Notes: a model not told the origin generated them from the sequence alone. Counted from the stretch's first letter, positions 9,372 to 20,565 are shown. The stretch: DNA of 40,729 bases from Chara braunii (GCA_003427395.1 BFEA01000513.1:359347-400075), one strand, 5' to 3'. Made by a program: numbers and translations.

Positions 9372-9739
9372 AGTCGGACGGTTATGCAAAGCACTAAGTC
9401 GTGACAAATAGGTAAAGTTTTCTACTTTCCCTCTGATCAGTCATCATCCTTTTTTCCATCCTAGTCGTCTCTCACCACTTGTTATCCACTGTCTTCAGAT
9501 CTCCACCACAACGACACCGAGGTCACCCAAAATTGACCTTTAGCAACTGCGATTTAGTCGGACGGTTATGCAAAGCACTAAGTCGTGACAAATAGGTAAA
9601 GTTTTCTACTTTCCCTCTGATCAATCATCATCCTTTTTTCCATCCTAGTCGTCTCTCACCACTTGTTATCCACTGTCTTCAGATCTCCACCACAACGACA
9701 CCGAGGTCACCCAAAATTGACCTTTAGCAACTGCGATTT
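9372..9739. repeat. 184 bp tandem duplication, nearly identical
   Basis: Unit 1 is 9372-9555 and unit 2 is 9556-9739, both beginning AGTCGGACGGTTATGC and ending TAGCAACTGCGATTT. I see one difference, CTGATCAGTCATC versus CTGATCAATCATC. The near identity means this is a recent duplication, much younger than the other repeats in the window. The 9 bases before unit 1 (CTAGCAACG) resemble the unit end, which suggests unequal exchange or replication slippage between short repeats. Confidence 0.95.
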
Positions 9740-9949
9740 TTATTTTCCCATCCGAATGGACCGGACTGTTATATCGGGCTTCTTCAAAATTTATTCCCAC
9801 GTAGGAATAAGCAAGGCACGTGTGACCCCCAACGTCGAGGGCAATGGTCACGACCAAGGCGAGATTTCAGCGCACGAGAAGGACGTTATAATGAGGGGCA
9901 AGTGAACACGGTCTCCAGTTAGCCACGAACGCGAATATAGTGGTGTTGT

Positions 9950-10450
9950 TTTTCCTCCTCACTTTGTCCTCTCCTCTGTTGGCACCCAGCCTCCCACTTC
10001 GTTATCATTTTTTTCCCCCTTCTCGATTCTGACTTCTTCCTCCATTTTTCCATCGTCCCCTTCCCTCTTTTGCGCCCAGTTCTCTCCTTTCCTCCTTGAT
10101 AGTTCCATGTCGTTTGCTTCCCCTCTTTTGTTTCCTTTTGCTTCCCGACCTCCTCTAACGTCACTCGCTAACACTAATCTGCCAACAACCCCGTCTGCTA
10201 TTAAGATCGGTGCCAACATCGTCATAGACATAGAAGTCCATCTAGGTTACTAGGAGCAAGTTGACTTCGAGAAATGTGACCATAGAGGGGGACTCGATGA
10301 CCGTTAGCAGCGAGATGTTCATGATCACGCGCAACGAGATGGTCGTGATCTCATGGTAAGGACGACTTCGCAACCTCGATTAGGGCTTAACTATACTGCC
10401 TATCAGACGTGCAAAATTAAAAATGAAGCTTCTGCTAGAACACGGAAAAT
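9950..10450 (-). mobile_element. possible fragment of the long LTR
   Basis: A pyrimidine-rich stretch (9950-10150), then CTCTAACG (near 10153), then GTGCAAAATTAAAAATGAAGC (10410) parallels the order pyrimidine-rich / CTCTAACG / GTGCAAATTAAGAATGAATC in 8225-8945. This suggests a third, shorter and more decayed copy of the outer LTR end. A stem GATCACG/CGTGATC lies at 10323-10350. Confidence 0.35.
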
Positions 10451-10689
10451 GACATTGTCATTACGCACCCGGGCAACTTCAAACTATCACGATGGCAAAT
10501 CCATGCCCCCAATACAAACTTCGTCGATGTTAATATTTTCGCGACGACTGAAAAACCGCCGTTTAGAGAGATAGTTAATGAAGGTTATATATTTCATCGA
10601 ATCTATAATGAAAATTGTCTTATATATGATACACCAAAGGTTAAATCATTAATTGCATGACAATACAGTTTCGTGCTAACGTAGTATAT

Positions 10690-12080
10690 TTTCCAACAAT
10701 TTAAAGATTTATATACCGAAGTTTATTCAGTGCTTCGGTACCGAATTAGACTTCGGGATTTTCGGTGTTTACTTTGTCCGTTTAAAAATTTACATACTGA
10801 AGTATATTTGGTGTTTCAATACCGAATTTCACTTCGGGATTTTCGATGTCTATTTTGTCAATTTGAAAATTTATATCTCGAAGTATCTTCGGTGTTTCAG
10901 TACTGAATTACACTTCTGAATTTTTTGTGTTCACTTTGTCAGTTTATATATATATATATATATATATACCGAAGTACATTCGATGTTCCGGTAGCGAATT
11001 ACATTTCATGGCTTTCGGTGTTTACTTAGTATATTTTCTATAAATTTAAATATTTTTATCCCTAAGTAGATTTCGTGTTTTGATATCAAATTGCACTTTA
11101 GGATTTTCGGTGTTTACTTTGCCAGTTTATAGATTTATACACCGAAGTACATTCGGTGTTTAAGTACCGAATTGCACTTCAAGATTTTCAGTGTTTACTT
11201 AGTATGTTTTCTATCAATTTAAATATTCATATCTTGAAGTACATTCGGTGTTTTGGTACTGAATTACATTTCGGGATTTTTTGTGCTTACTTTGTTTGTT
11301 GAGAAATTTATATACCAAAGTACATTTAGTGTTTCGGCACTAAATTACACTTCTGGATTTTCGGTGTTTACTAAGTAGATTTTCTATCAATTTAAAGATT
11401 TATACACCGAAGTACATTTGGTGTTTCGGTACCGAAATACACTTCGGGATTTTTAGTTTTTACTTGGTATATTTTTTATCAACTAGAGATTTATATACCG
11501 AAGTACATTTCGTATTTCAGTATCGAATTGCACTTCGAGATTTTTTGTGTGTACTGTGTCAGTTTATAGATTTATATACCGAAGTACATTCGGTATTTTG
11601 GTACCGAATTATACTTCAGGATTTTTCGTGTTTACTTAATATATTTTCTATCAATTTAAATATTTATATCCAGAAGTACATTCAATGTTTCAATATCGAA
11701 TTACACTTTAGAAATTTTTTTTTACTTTGTCGGCTTAAATATTAATATCTCGAAGTACATTCGGTGTTTTAGTACAGAATCACACTTTCGGGATTTTAGG
11801 TGTCTACTTTGTTAGTCTAAAGATATATATCTCGGAGTACATTCGGTGTTTCAGTTAACGAATTTCACTTCGGGATTTTTCGGTGGCTACTTAGTATATT
11901 TTCGATCAATTTGAGATTTATATCCCATAGTATATTAGATGTTTCGGTACCGAAACACACTTCAAAATTTTCGACGTTTACTTTGTCAATTTATAAATCT
12001 ATATGCCAAAGTATATTATGGGTTTCGATATCGAATATCACTTCGGGATTTTCGGTGTTAACTTAGATATTTTGGAACAA
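10690..12080 (+). repeat. satellite array A, ~82/92 bp units, TTCGGTACCGAA core
   Basis: About 16 units, with the GAAGT marker at roughly 10719, 10800, 10880, 10971, 11063, 11146, 11236, 11317, 11409, 11502, 11581, 11672, 11752, 11833, 11925 and 12007. The core is CCGAAGTACATTCGGTGTTT, then CGGTACCGAATTACACTTCG, then GGATTTTCGGTGTTTAC. Two linker types occur: a short one (TTTGTCAGTTTATAGATT) giving about 81 bp, and a longer one (TTAGTATATTTTCTATCAAT) giving about 91 bp. Each unit is itself an imperfect palindrome centred on GGTACC. A (TA)n run interrupts it near 10948-10968. Units are diverged, so the array is old. Confidence 0.9.
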
Positions 12081-13530
12081 TTGAGAAAAAAATAAACAAT
12101 AGGATATTTTAGAGATTATAGAAAATGAAATTGATGAAAATAACAAACAAGATAAAAAAGGTGGGGGGGTTAATTAAAATTTCAAATAGTCAGGGGGGGG
12201 GAGGGTAAACGAAATCGAAACAGAGGAAAAAATAATATTAATCAATCAATTCCAAGTGTTTTTATGGTCGTCCTAAAAGGCATGCAAAAATAACAAAGCA
12301 CAAAGAGCAAAAAACTAGCACAGGATATGACATTGTTCATTGTAGAACAAAATAATTATTAAGTGGGTGGGGGAGGGATCGTGTGAAATGCAAGTTATCA
12401 TGATGTGGTCACAAAGTGAGGTACATTCATATTATACGCATGTTTAGAATATGTTGTTTCGATATTAAACAGCCCATATGCTTTTAATACTTAGGTATCA
12501 CTGCTAAAACATAAGGTTTGTTTTTGCCGTAAAAAATGGGCAAGTGCAACGAATGATAGCACAGAGGCATCGAGAGTGTAAGAGCAGCAATGGATAATTA
12601 AGTGACACTAGACCCGGATTCTAACAAATGGTACTCCCTACCTATCGACTGGAGCTACCCAAAATCGGTATTGGTACAGCAAGATGCTCGTATCACCCCC
12701 TCTAGGGGATCGACATGAGGTTTAAAAAAAAAAAAAATGCTGCAGGATTTCAACTGTGTGAGGATGTGCACGATTTCGGAGAGAGAGAGAGAGAGAGAGC
12801 AAATATGCATGTGTCATGAACGTTCGTTGATGGTTTATGCCCCTGTGCTTGCATTTTTTGACACCTTACAAACAGGTGTGAATAAGTACAAGCACAGAGA
12901 CACAAACCAACAACAAACGTTCATAATAAGAAGAACATGAGCAAACAAATACACTCATGATAATAAGAACATAGGTAAGCAGATGTGCAATGATCCGAGT
13001 TTCAATCAACGATCAACCTCAAACATATTCAAAGAACATCAAGATGAGAATTCATACTTGAAAAAGCAAAGCAGAGATACAATAAAGAACTGACACCAAA
13101 TTCTTATTATTATTTAAAAAAATTGTTCATGTTCCCAACGGAATCTGCTGCTCACTCACATTGCAACATCGTCAAGGTGGATACCGACCATGATTTTTTT
13201 TTTCTCACTTTTTTACTGATCTCTCGACTTTTTGAACCTCTCATTCTCCTTAACTTTTATCGCTCTGCCTCATACTTTCTCCTGGCCCAAGATCATAATC
13301 GGTAGTAACACTTAACTGTCTGGTTGATTGCTATTCTAAATACGCAATGACAACTTCAAACTTTCAATCACAAGGTGATATAGGCACCCGACTGGTAGCT
13401 TAGAAAGATAATATTAATAAAGAAATAACATTCAGATCACGAATTACGTAACTTTTTTTTTTTCTTAATTATACGGAAGGCATAATGAGAGTGGTGGATA
13501 TGGAGGCGCGAGGTATGTGAATATAGGTAG
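12081..13530. other. AT-rich spacer without a gene
   Basis: Contains G runs near 12163 and 12193, a 14-base poly-A tract (12724-12737) and a (GA)n microsatellite at 12779-12799. The ORFs are below 70 codons with no recognisable domain. Confidence 0.5.
12779..12799. repeat. (GA)n microsatellite
   Basis: About ten GA dinucleotides. Confidence 0.9.
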
Positions 13531-13536
13531 GGCTCG

Positions 13537-14010
13537 AAATCCCGACGTACGTTTTCGGTACTGAAACACCGAAACGACTTGAGGATACAACTTTTAAAAA
13601 CGACTAATAAAACACCGAAATCCCCAGGTGCATTTTCAGTATCGAAAAACCGAATCCACTTCAGGATATAACCACTAAAAATACCTAAGTAAAATATTGA
13701 AATCCCGAAGTGCATTTTCGGTACGGAAACACCTCAACCACTTCGGGATATAGCTCCCAAAAATGATGAACTGAAACACTTAAATCACAAAATGCATTTA
13801 GGTACCAAAACAATGAAACCTCTTTGGGATATAACCTCTCAAAATTCCTAAGCAAAACACCAAAATCCCGAAGTGCGTTTTCGATATCGAAGCATCGAAA
13901 CCACTTCGGGATATAACCTTTCAATATTCTTAAATAAAACACTAAAATCTCGAAATCCGCTTTTAGTACCGAAACACTGAAACCACTTCGGGATACAACT
14001 TACAAAAAAC
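13537..14010 (-). repeat. satellite array B, 82 bp units
   Basis: Six units begin at 13537, 13618, 13700, 13782, 13863 and 13945, a period of 81-82. The plus-strand unit contains AAATCCCGAAGTGCATTTTC, GGTACCGAAACACCGAAACC and ACTTCGGGATATAACC. This is the reverse complement of the core of array A, with a different linker (TTAGGCATTTTGAGAGGT on the minus strand). The 82 bp period is not a multiple of three, so the overlapping minus-strand ORFs are frame-shifted readings of the repeat and not genes. Confidence 0.9.
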
Positions 14011-14330
14011 GATGTCGGTGCGAATACCCTTACAAGGGTATCCGCCCTTTTTTTTTGCAAGTGACATAAAATAAGTTGGTTCAAAGTCTGAGTATACCGC
14101 GTGAGTCACAACTCTATTTGAACTATGCTGACCGAGTGGTTGACTAGAAGTAGAAAGTGTGTTGAAGCGCAGATTTAAGGCGCGCATGATCTCTCTTCTT
14201 GTTGATGATTGTAGAGTCGACGTGGTTGCCGGTCAAATCTTTGCTTTTGATTTAAACTAGGATTAAAAGAGATCTTATGTTGATTGGTACGATTGACAGC
14301 GACTTGTGCGCTCATATAAAGGACAACGTC
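14010..14330 (-). mobile_element. LTR-like dispersed repeat, copy 2 (inverted)
   Basis: Reverse-complement partner of 150-490. On the minus strand the order is CACAAGTCG, TTTTAATCCTA, TACAATCATCAA, GCGCGCCTTAAAT, TGTCACTTGC and GGATACCCTTGTAAGGGTAT. It abuts satellite array B directly: on the minus strand the repeat ends and the satellite begins within about 20 bases. ATACCCTT/AAGGGTAT (14024-14041) is a perfect 8 bp stem near that end; copy 1 has a decayed version near 459. Confidence 0.55.
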
Positions 14331-14348
14331 GGCGGTAATGCGACGTTG
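14324..14348. other. perfect 8 bp stem
   Basis: CAACGTCG and CGACGTTG flank a 9-base loop at the outer edge of the LTR-like repeat. Confidence 0.7.
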
Positions 14349-15260
14349 AGTAACAGTCTGGGTATGCGAAAGAACGAATGCGTGGTAGGTGTGGGGTCTG
14401 ACGACGAGGGACTACTAGTTGATAAGCCGAGGTGTGGCTTTGGAACGTCTCAGTGGACCCGCTCGCCGTATGATGCCCGCTTATCGATTACGGTGTCAGA
14501 CGACGGGTGCCCACTAGTGATAGGCTAAACCTGAGGCCTAGCACTATCGGTTACGGTGTCAGACTTCAACCAGTAGATTTAGGGATTGAGTCCAATGGCG
14601 GCGGCGCAGGAGTATCGAAGAGGCGTCAAGGGACCAAGGGGTTGAGGGTATGGTGAAGCGAACCCCCATGTTTTTGTCGCCCGAGGTGTCAAGACGGTAC
14701 TGACAGTTCGTCGCTCTACGGTTCGTTTTTTTCGGGATTATTATTTAAGTCATTTTACTGTTATTATTGTTATTGATAACTCTATTTTATCTATTGGCTT
14801 TTAGAGCCAGGCGTGGCATCGTACTAGAGGGTCCGCCCGGATTTCTGCGTGTTCGTGATGCCGACAAAATTTCTTTGTCCTGCTTATCTTGAAACTTGGA
14901 CCGAGGAGTTGAACGCACATACAAGCCGATGACTGATTTGACCTACGAGGCAGAAGTAGCCTGGGTGTCGTGGGCCTATTGAAGGGGCCCAACCTATCGC
15001 CCGCGACCTGGTGTGGGAGGCTTGGGTGTGAGCTTGTCTGTTGGGGCCCGAAAGATGGCGAATTAACCCATAGTGAGGCAGCCCATGGCTACTCTTAGCA
15101 TCCGACTAGTTCCATAGAACTCTGTTCCACTTCGCCCATTAAAGTTATCATCTGGGTATTTGTAACTACCAGTGAGATTTGCACCATGCCCGGTACTTCT
15201 AGGCCCATGTGTAGGCTCTTTAACAGAGCCCCGCCCACCGCTCCGCAATCAGTTGGCGGT
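14349..15260. other. GC-richer region with scattered stem-loops
   Basis: Stem-loops include AAGCC/GGCTT (14423-14440), TAGGC/GCCTA near 14521-14540 inside GATAG/CTATC, AGTTC/GAACT near 15109-15122 and GGCTCT/AGAGCC (15214-15230). They are less dense than at 556-2500. No coding domain is recognised. Confidence 0.35.
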
Positions 15261-16700
15261 GTAGGGCCTTGGCTGTTGGGGATTCGAGGTGGTGGGGAGC
15301 TCTGCCTGGGAAGAACAGACTAGGGGAAACTCGATATAGGCTCGCTGCGATATGGACGTGTGCATCACTCGTTGGGTCCGGGTATAGGTGCGAAAGACTA
15401 AGCGAATCGATCATTGACCGATTTTTCTTCGAAGTTTTTCTCCGTAGCGAGCGAGGCTGTTGGGAAACTGTTGAGCGGTCGTATGGTTGCGCTGAGCAAA
15501 ATAGAGTTGGCATCGACGAGGGAAGGGGAGGCGAAGGTAATGAAGAAAAAGGCGTGGCACTCGCGACGAGGAGGAATGCAGAGGGGATTGCCAGAGAAGG
15601 GAAATGAGGCCAGCAAAAATTGGTTGAACCTAGACAAGAAATCGAGCTAGGTACGCACGGAATTAACGAGGAAAGATTGTGACGGGAAGTAGCTAAGCAG
15701 GAGGGCGAAAACGTGTGCCCCGTTCGTTTCTTCGTGAAAACGAGTGGGAGAAGATGGTGAATGGGGGGTTCTTGGATCGAGTAAAAACGATCTTGTAGTC
15801 AGTTTAGTTAGAAAGTTCGTAGAAAGGAAGTTCGGAGAGAAAGAGTCGCACGGAGGGATGGCGAAAACGAATATGGAGGGAGCGGGTAACACGAAACTCA
15901 CTAGATCCTTGATGAAATCGGGTGAGGAAAAATGTGTTTTAGAGGTTTCAGGCTATTGCGAGTTCGATGCCGGTCTTAGGATTAGAGTCTAGTGGTCAGT
16001 TTCTAAGTTTTGTCAATAAGGAGCTGCCCACGGAACAGGCAATTTCGTGAACAGAGCAAATATTTTCTTCCTCTTACGGAAGATTCACTCCGATTTCGCA
16101 CATCCTGTCGATGGAAGCAGTGTGAAACCTGCGGCCGAACATGAGACTTTTTTCACACCTGCTAGCAATAGATTCGTTTGACTTTGCTATCCGATTGATG
16201 GAAATAGCATGAAGGTAGTTGCAGGGTTGGGAGCCTACTTGATGAGTGATGCTCTTCTCGATCGTCAGGGCTTTTGAATCAATTGTCGCCACGAGGACAT
16301 GCTCAATTGTACGGCTGGTCTATGCACCTGGCCATCTTTGGGAGGAACATGCATTATTCAGTTTGAGCAGTGGAGGCTGGAGGAGCGAGATCGAGCAAGT
16401 GACAGAGTGGGCGCAGGAATGAAAGAGAGAGAGAGATAATACTTACCGGCAGGAGCCGAAGACGCAGGAGGGACTGAAAGTCGAGCTACAATGCCGCACT
16501 GACTGCGTGGTAGTCATCTCCACCAGCCTGGTCGTTGACCCATGCATCGCTATTGTGATTTACCTTCGCAACCCTCGTCGTTGTGGTCGCCATCGCTATC
16601 AACCACGAGGCTACCACCCTGTCATGTTGTTACTGATCGAGGAGCCATTGCTCGCAGCGACCATCTTTGGCACCATTCTGACGGCCTTTAGTGACCGCAT
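15261..16700. other. no recognisable gene
   Basis: Several overlapping ORFs of 80-112 codons occur on both strands without a recognisable domain. A purine-rich stretch near 15505-15560 (GAGGCGAAGGTAATGAAGAA) is reminiscent of the minus strand of the long LTR near 8340, but the resemblance is too weak to call. Confidence 0.3.
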
Positions 16701-17219
16701 GTGCACGTGCGCAAGAGGGGAAAGGACCGGGACGTATCTGCTCACGTCAGTAGGTCTGCATTGACAGCGTCAGCATACACTCTAGTTATTGTTCTTGATG
16801 ACCACGACCTGCGTTCAAGTGGCTATAAGGGTAGAGTTGAAGTGTTGAGAAGAGGGACGACGGTTGTTGCACAACATTTGTTGTCTTGCTGTTGTTGTTG
16901 GACTTCACGGCTGCTTGCTGATTGTCCGTCATTGTTCCCTAGTGCAGTCACTGTGCCTCAGCTGAGCACACCGAGTTCTTATTACGTTGCGCATTGCAAC
17001 CCTTGCTGTGTTTTTGCGTTGTGCATTTCTGGGCGCGACATTGCGATACTTGTGTTTGGAATTGTGTATTGGCACGATACATTGCTGCTGGGCACGGTTG
17101 GTGTGCGTGCAGTATTCAAGTTGAATTTCTACGGCAGTTTACCTGTGTTTCTCATCGAGCACAAAGGAAGTTATTGGGCTGCGAAAGGGAGTTATTGCGA
17201 CAACTTCGAGGCTCGTTAG
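16701..17219 (+). other. unassigned ORF, 172 codons
   Basis: Longest ORF outside simple sequence or repeats. The translation shows a Cys-rich patch (LLSCCCCW) from GTTGTTGTTG-type sequence, and hydrophobic stretches, but no recognisable motif or family. An overlapping 122-codon ORF (16994-17362) lies in another frame. No intron, promoter or codon-use support could be judged. It is more likely chance than a gene. Confidence 0.12.
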
Positions 17220-17425
17220 AGTGTCGCGTGACCTATGTTTATGCAAGGCTTGGTCATTCTCACCTATGTTTTGGGTGTCATTGCGGGGCGCTCAGGCGGA
17301 TCAAGACTCCAAGGCCCTCTCACGCCAGTTTAACTGTACCTCCCTTGTATCTCAGTGACTAAAACTTTCTCCTTCTACCCTTTTTACTCTCAGTCTAGTC
17401 TATTTGTTCAGAGTGGAAGGCGACA

Positions 17426-17500
17426 AGGGGGATTGAAACCCGTGATTTGTGCCAAGGTCTTTGTGGGAGATTGCCCCACCGATTGTGGGAGCTCTGTCGG
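17426..17500 (-). repeat. tRNA-like fragment, possible SINE head
   Basis: On the minus strand a B-box-like GGGTTTCAATCCCC lies about 40 bases after an A-box-like ACAATCGGTGGGGC. The B box has an extra T and the A box is imperfect, so it is not a functional tRNA. A decayed tRNA-derived SINE is possible. Confidence 0.3.
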
Positions 17501-17810
17501 AACCAAGACAACGTTCTGGAGGCAGGAAACTAAGTGGTAACCTTCATCTCCTTCTATAAACCAAGTTAAAAACCTTACGTGTACATTTTTTTATAGTCTC
17601 AATAAGTATACTGCATGCATCCCTACTGAATTTATGTTTTACTTTCTGGACTTAAATCAGAGTTAAGTAAAGGAATGCATGTGCAATCTCACTTTCATTT
17701 TTGTTATTTGTCTGAATTTAGATTGAGAAAAAGTTTTGAATTGAGAAAAGCGGGAGGAAGCTGGTTTTGCTTGTGATTGTCCACGTCAACCAAAGCCTGG
17801 GCTTAGTTTC

Positions 17811-18576
17811 TAAGTTGAATGATCGAGTGTTGCGTTTATTTTAACTGTCTGGAGGACCGAACTTTGTTCTTAAGCGGGATGGTCTACTTGCTTTGACTTG
17901 TAAGGGCTTCATCTAATTGTATTTTCAAGGACCAAGCTTAGCTTCTAAGTTTAATGACTTTGTCCCCTTGGTTTACTTTGGGATTTTTTTAGTGGGATTG
18001 GGTTTTGTTTCTAAGTTAAATGACCAGTCTCCTTATGTTTCTTTATTGTTCCTTAAAATGGAGGTTTAAGCTTTGTTTCTAAGTTGAATGCATCAAAATA
18101 CCTTTCGTTTATTCTGAGGGAGATCAAGTGAAGGACAAGGCTTAGTTTCTAAGTTGAATGGTTTGGTCTGGGGCCACACATATGTTGGAACCAACGAATA
18201 ATTTTATATATACTATATTGTTACTATACTTTATTAACACGTTTGTTTGACTTTGTTTATAAAATGAATGGTCTGACTATAGCTTGTCATAATGAAGAGA
18301 GTATGAATTAACAACACTAATTGGCAGTAAGAAGGGGCAGGCTGAATTTTGTTTCTAAGTTGAATTATTCAGTTCTATGCTACTTTAAAAGCCTAAGAGC
18401 AGAAAAATATATATAACTTTGGTTGAACTTTGTCGCTAAGTTCATTGGTTCAGGGCGACTAGGCTTTGTTTCTTAGTTGAATGGCTTAGTCACATACAAA
18501 AAAAACAAAAAATTCGTAGTGTCATGTGTTTGTGTATATTCTATGAAAAAATTAAACTTTGTTTCTAAGTTGAATG
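17811..18576. repeat. ten spaced copies of a ~21 bp motif
   Basis: The motif CTTTGTTTCTAAGTTGAATG occurs with small changes starting near 17811, 17935, 18002, 18069, 18139, 18249, 18345, 18426, 18462 and 18555. Spacings are irregular (36-124 bp) and the sequence between copies is not repeated. In three copies the start reads CTTAGTTTCTAAG, a 5 bp dyad around TTT. Such a pattern differs from a tandem satellite: the motif is conserved while the spacers are not. It may be a decayed tandem array or a cluster of protein-binding sites. Confidence 0.7.
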
Positions 18577-19049
18577 GTATATCTCTATGCCTTATGTAAG
18601 TTGGGTGAAAGACAATAAATCATTGGGAGACTATGAACTATTGTTGACAAGGTTCAACCTTAAGATTGGGTAAGAGTGCTTACCATTGTGGTATGGATTT
18701 GCATGTGGTTGAGTATGAGCTCTACTTAGTCTTAATTTCAGTTTCATAGGTAGTTAATTTAGATGTTCACTGCGTGTTAAAGTTATAGGGGTTAATTCAA
18801 TTCTTGCATTTTTTTAGCTTTTTTTTTTTACTTGGTTCAATTCTCGCATTTTTTTGGATCGTTTATTTTCCTCGGTTCTGTATCAATTTTGGAAAGTTAC
18901 TTTCTCTATGGGAAGCGGTGCCGAAATTTCTACAAAACTGAGAAGTTAGTTAATTTTTGGTTTTTCAACGCTCAACTTTTTGTCTAAGCTTTATATCTGG
19001 CTTAGTAAAAATCTGGAAAGTCCTCGTTTCTAGGGGAAGCTATGAATCT

Positions 19050-19123
19050 CCCCCGGAGGCGGCCACGTGTGGCCGAGGTCTCAGCTGCGGCCTAGGCCGC
19101 GATCCAGCGGCCATGCCAGAGGG

Positions 19124-19156
<33 letters not shown>

Positions 19157-19550
19157 AAACAACCTATGTTATGCACAAAAATAAACTGAACAACTTTTGT
19201 CTTGTGGTCATATCCAAAACCTTTACCGAATTAGAAATAAAAAACATATAAGTTTCATAGTTTTTCTTAAAAAAAAAAAAAAAAAANTTAAAAAAAAAAA
19301 AAAAAAAAACAGGTTTACCTCATAAAAATTAGTTTTTTTATTTTTAAGATTTAAAGATGAAGTAAAAAAAAAAAAAAAACATCACGCAATATAGATCTCG
19401 AACATCATGTTTTTTATTTGTTTTTTTACAATTTTTTTAAGTCTCAAAAAAATTTTGAAAGTCGCGGCCGCACCTAACTGCGGTCGGAGCTGCGACGAGT
19501 TGATCATGGTCGTCCTTCGAGTTTGCTCTCGTGGTCGCGACCGCAGGTGA
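19050..19550. mobile_element. GC-rich palindromes and poly-A inside the repeat
   Basis: CGGCCAC-GT-GTGGCCG (19060-19075) and the perfect 14-base palindrome GCGGCCTAGGCCGC (19087-19100) precede a 31-base poly-A (19124-19154). AT-rich sequence follows, then a second GC-rich patch with GCGGCCGC (near 19464) and GGTCGCGACC (19533-19542). A GC-rich head followed by poly-A resembles a retroposon such as a SINE, but no A/B box or target-site duplication was recognised. Confidence 0.35.
19269..19379. repeat. three poly-A tracts with one undetermined base
   Basis: A runs at about 19269-19286, 19291-19309 and 19363-19379, with an N at 19287. The N shows the assembler was uncertain here, so tract lengths are unreliable. 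Confidence 0.85.
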
Positions 19551-20565
19551 TACGTAAAGGGGAAGTGTTGCCTGAATTTTTTCTAATTCAGAGAGTTGGA
19601 TAAATTTTGACTTTTGGAAGTCAAGATCATTTTCAGATTTTGTATTTAGCTTTGTATAAATCTTGAATTGACACTTCTCAAGAGGAAGTGATGCCAAATT
19701 TTTTACAAATATAAAGAGTTAGTAAAATTTTACCTTGATAAGACACAAAGTTTTGTATCGAGATCTTAGCTGACTTAGTATAAATATGGGAAGTCTACTT
19801 CTCTGAAGGAAATGTTGCCCTAATTGTTACTAAATCGAAAAGTTAGACAAAATTTCACTTCCTAGAGTTAAATGTCATTTTTCATATTCTGACAAGTATA
19901 TATTCTGAGAAGGCACTTTTCCTACGGGAAGCGCTACCGAAATTTTCTTAGTTTAGAGGAGTTAGATTATAGTCTGGCATGAAAAATTCTGGCAATCCAC
20001 CCTGAATGGGGGAGATGCTGCCAAAAGTTTTGTTTTTCGTTGACACTTGCTTAGAGGTAAAGTTTGACTTAATTATGGGAAGATTTTGAGTGAGTACGTG
20101 ATATGGGGGTTCATTCTCCACACACTTATGGTCTAGCTTGGGCATTGGTCCGTCCTGTATTACAGATCCTCGTTTAACATTTCAATTCAGAATTTGAATA
20201 GTTTCATGTTAGTCCCACGAGGATCATCTTCTATTATCGTTGATAACAAGTCGGTTGTCGATTCGGCGGTTTACGACTGAACTCTAATTCATTTTTGTCA
20301 CTCAACCTAAAGGCTTTGGCCTCTGTGGTTTGAATTATTTCGTTGGATTTTCACCAAGGCTTTATTGAATGGTCATTCTCAAAGATACTGAGTATTTTAT
20401 TGTGGAAGGTTGGACAAAGGTTGGGGCTTGTGTGGATAAAGCGACGGGTATGAGTGCAAGGAGTGGTAGAAGTTGAACCCGTGTAGTGCGTTGACTTTTG
20501 GTTGAATCTTTGATGTGAATGCAAGTATGTTTGTGGTTCGGAATCTGGATTTGACTGCCTACGAT

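Larger units (their letters stand above)
18890..20060. repeat. degenerate ~122 bp tandem repeat, interrupted
   Basis: Units carry a GGGAAGYGNTGCCGAAATT-like block at about 18911, 19035, 19561, 19683, 19808, 19928 and 20009, each preceded by AAGTCCACTTCTCT-like sequence and followed by a GAAGTTAG-like block. Spacing is close to 122 bp except across 19050-19550, which holds unrelated GC-rich and poly-A sequence. Confidence 0.65.

Noticed and set aside
10690-12080. Repeat-spacer structure that might suggest a CRISPR array
   Set aside because: Units are head-to-tail satellite repeats of ~82/92 bp with diverged cores and repeated linkers, in a eukaryotic context; there are no unique spacers and no cas genes.
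13437-14187. Series of overlapping minus-strand ORFs with Trp-Phe-Arg-Cys-Phe patterns
   Set aside because: They are frame-shifted readings of the 82 bp satellite, as also at 28761-29397.
15261-16700. Further copy of the long LTR on the plus strand
   Set aside because: Only a short purine-rich resemblance near 15505-15560; block order could not be confirmed by eye.
16701-17362. Protein-coding gene
   Set aside because: Open for 172 and 122 codons in two overlapping frames, but without any recognisable motif or gene signals; kept only as an unassigned ORF.
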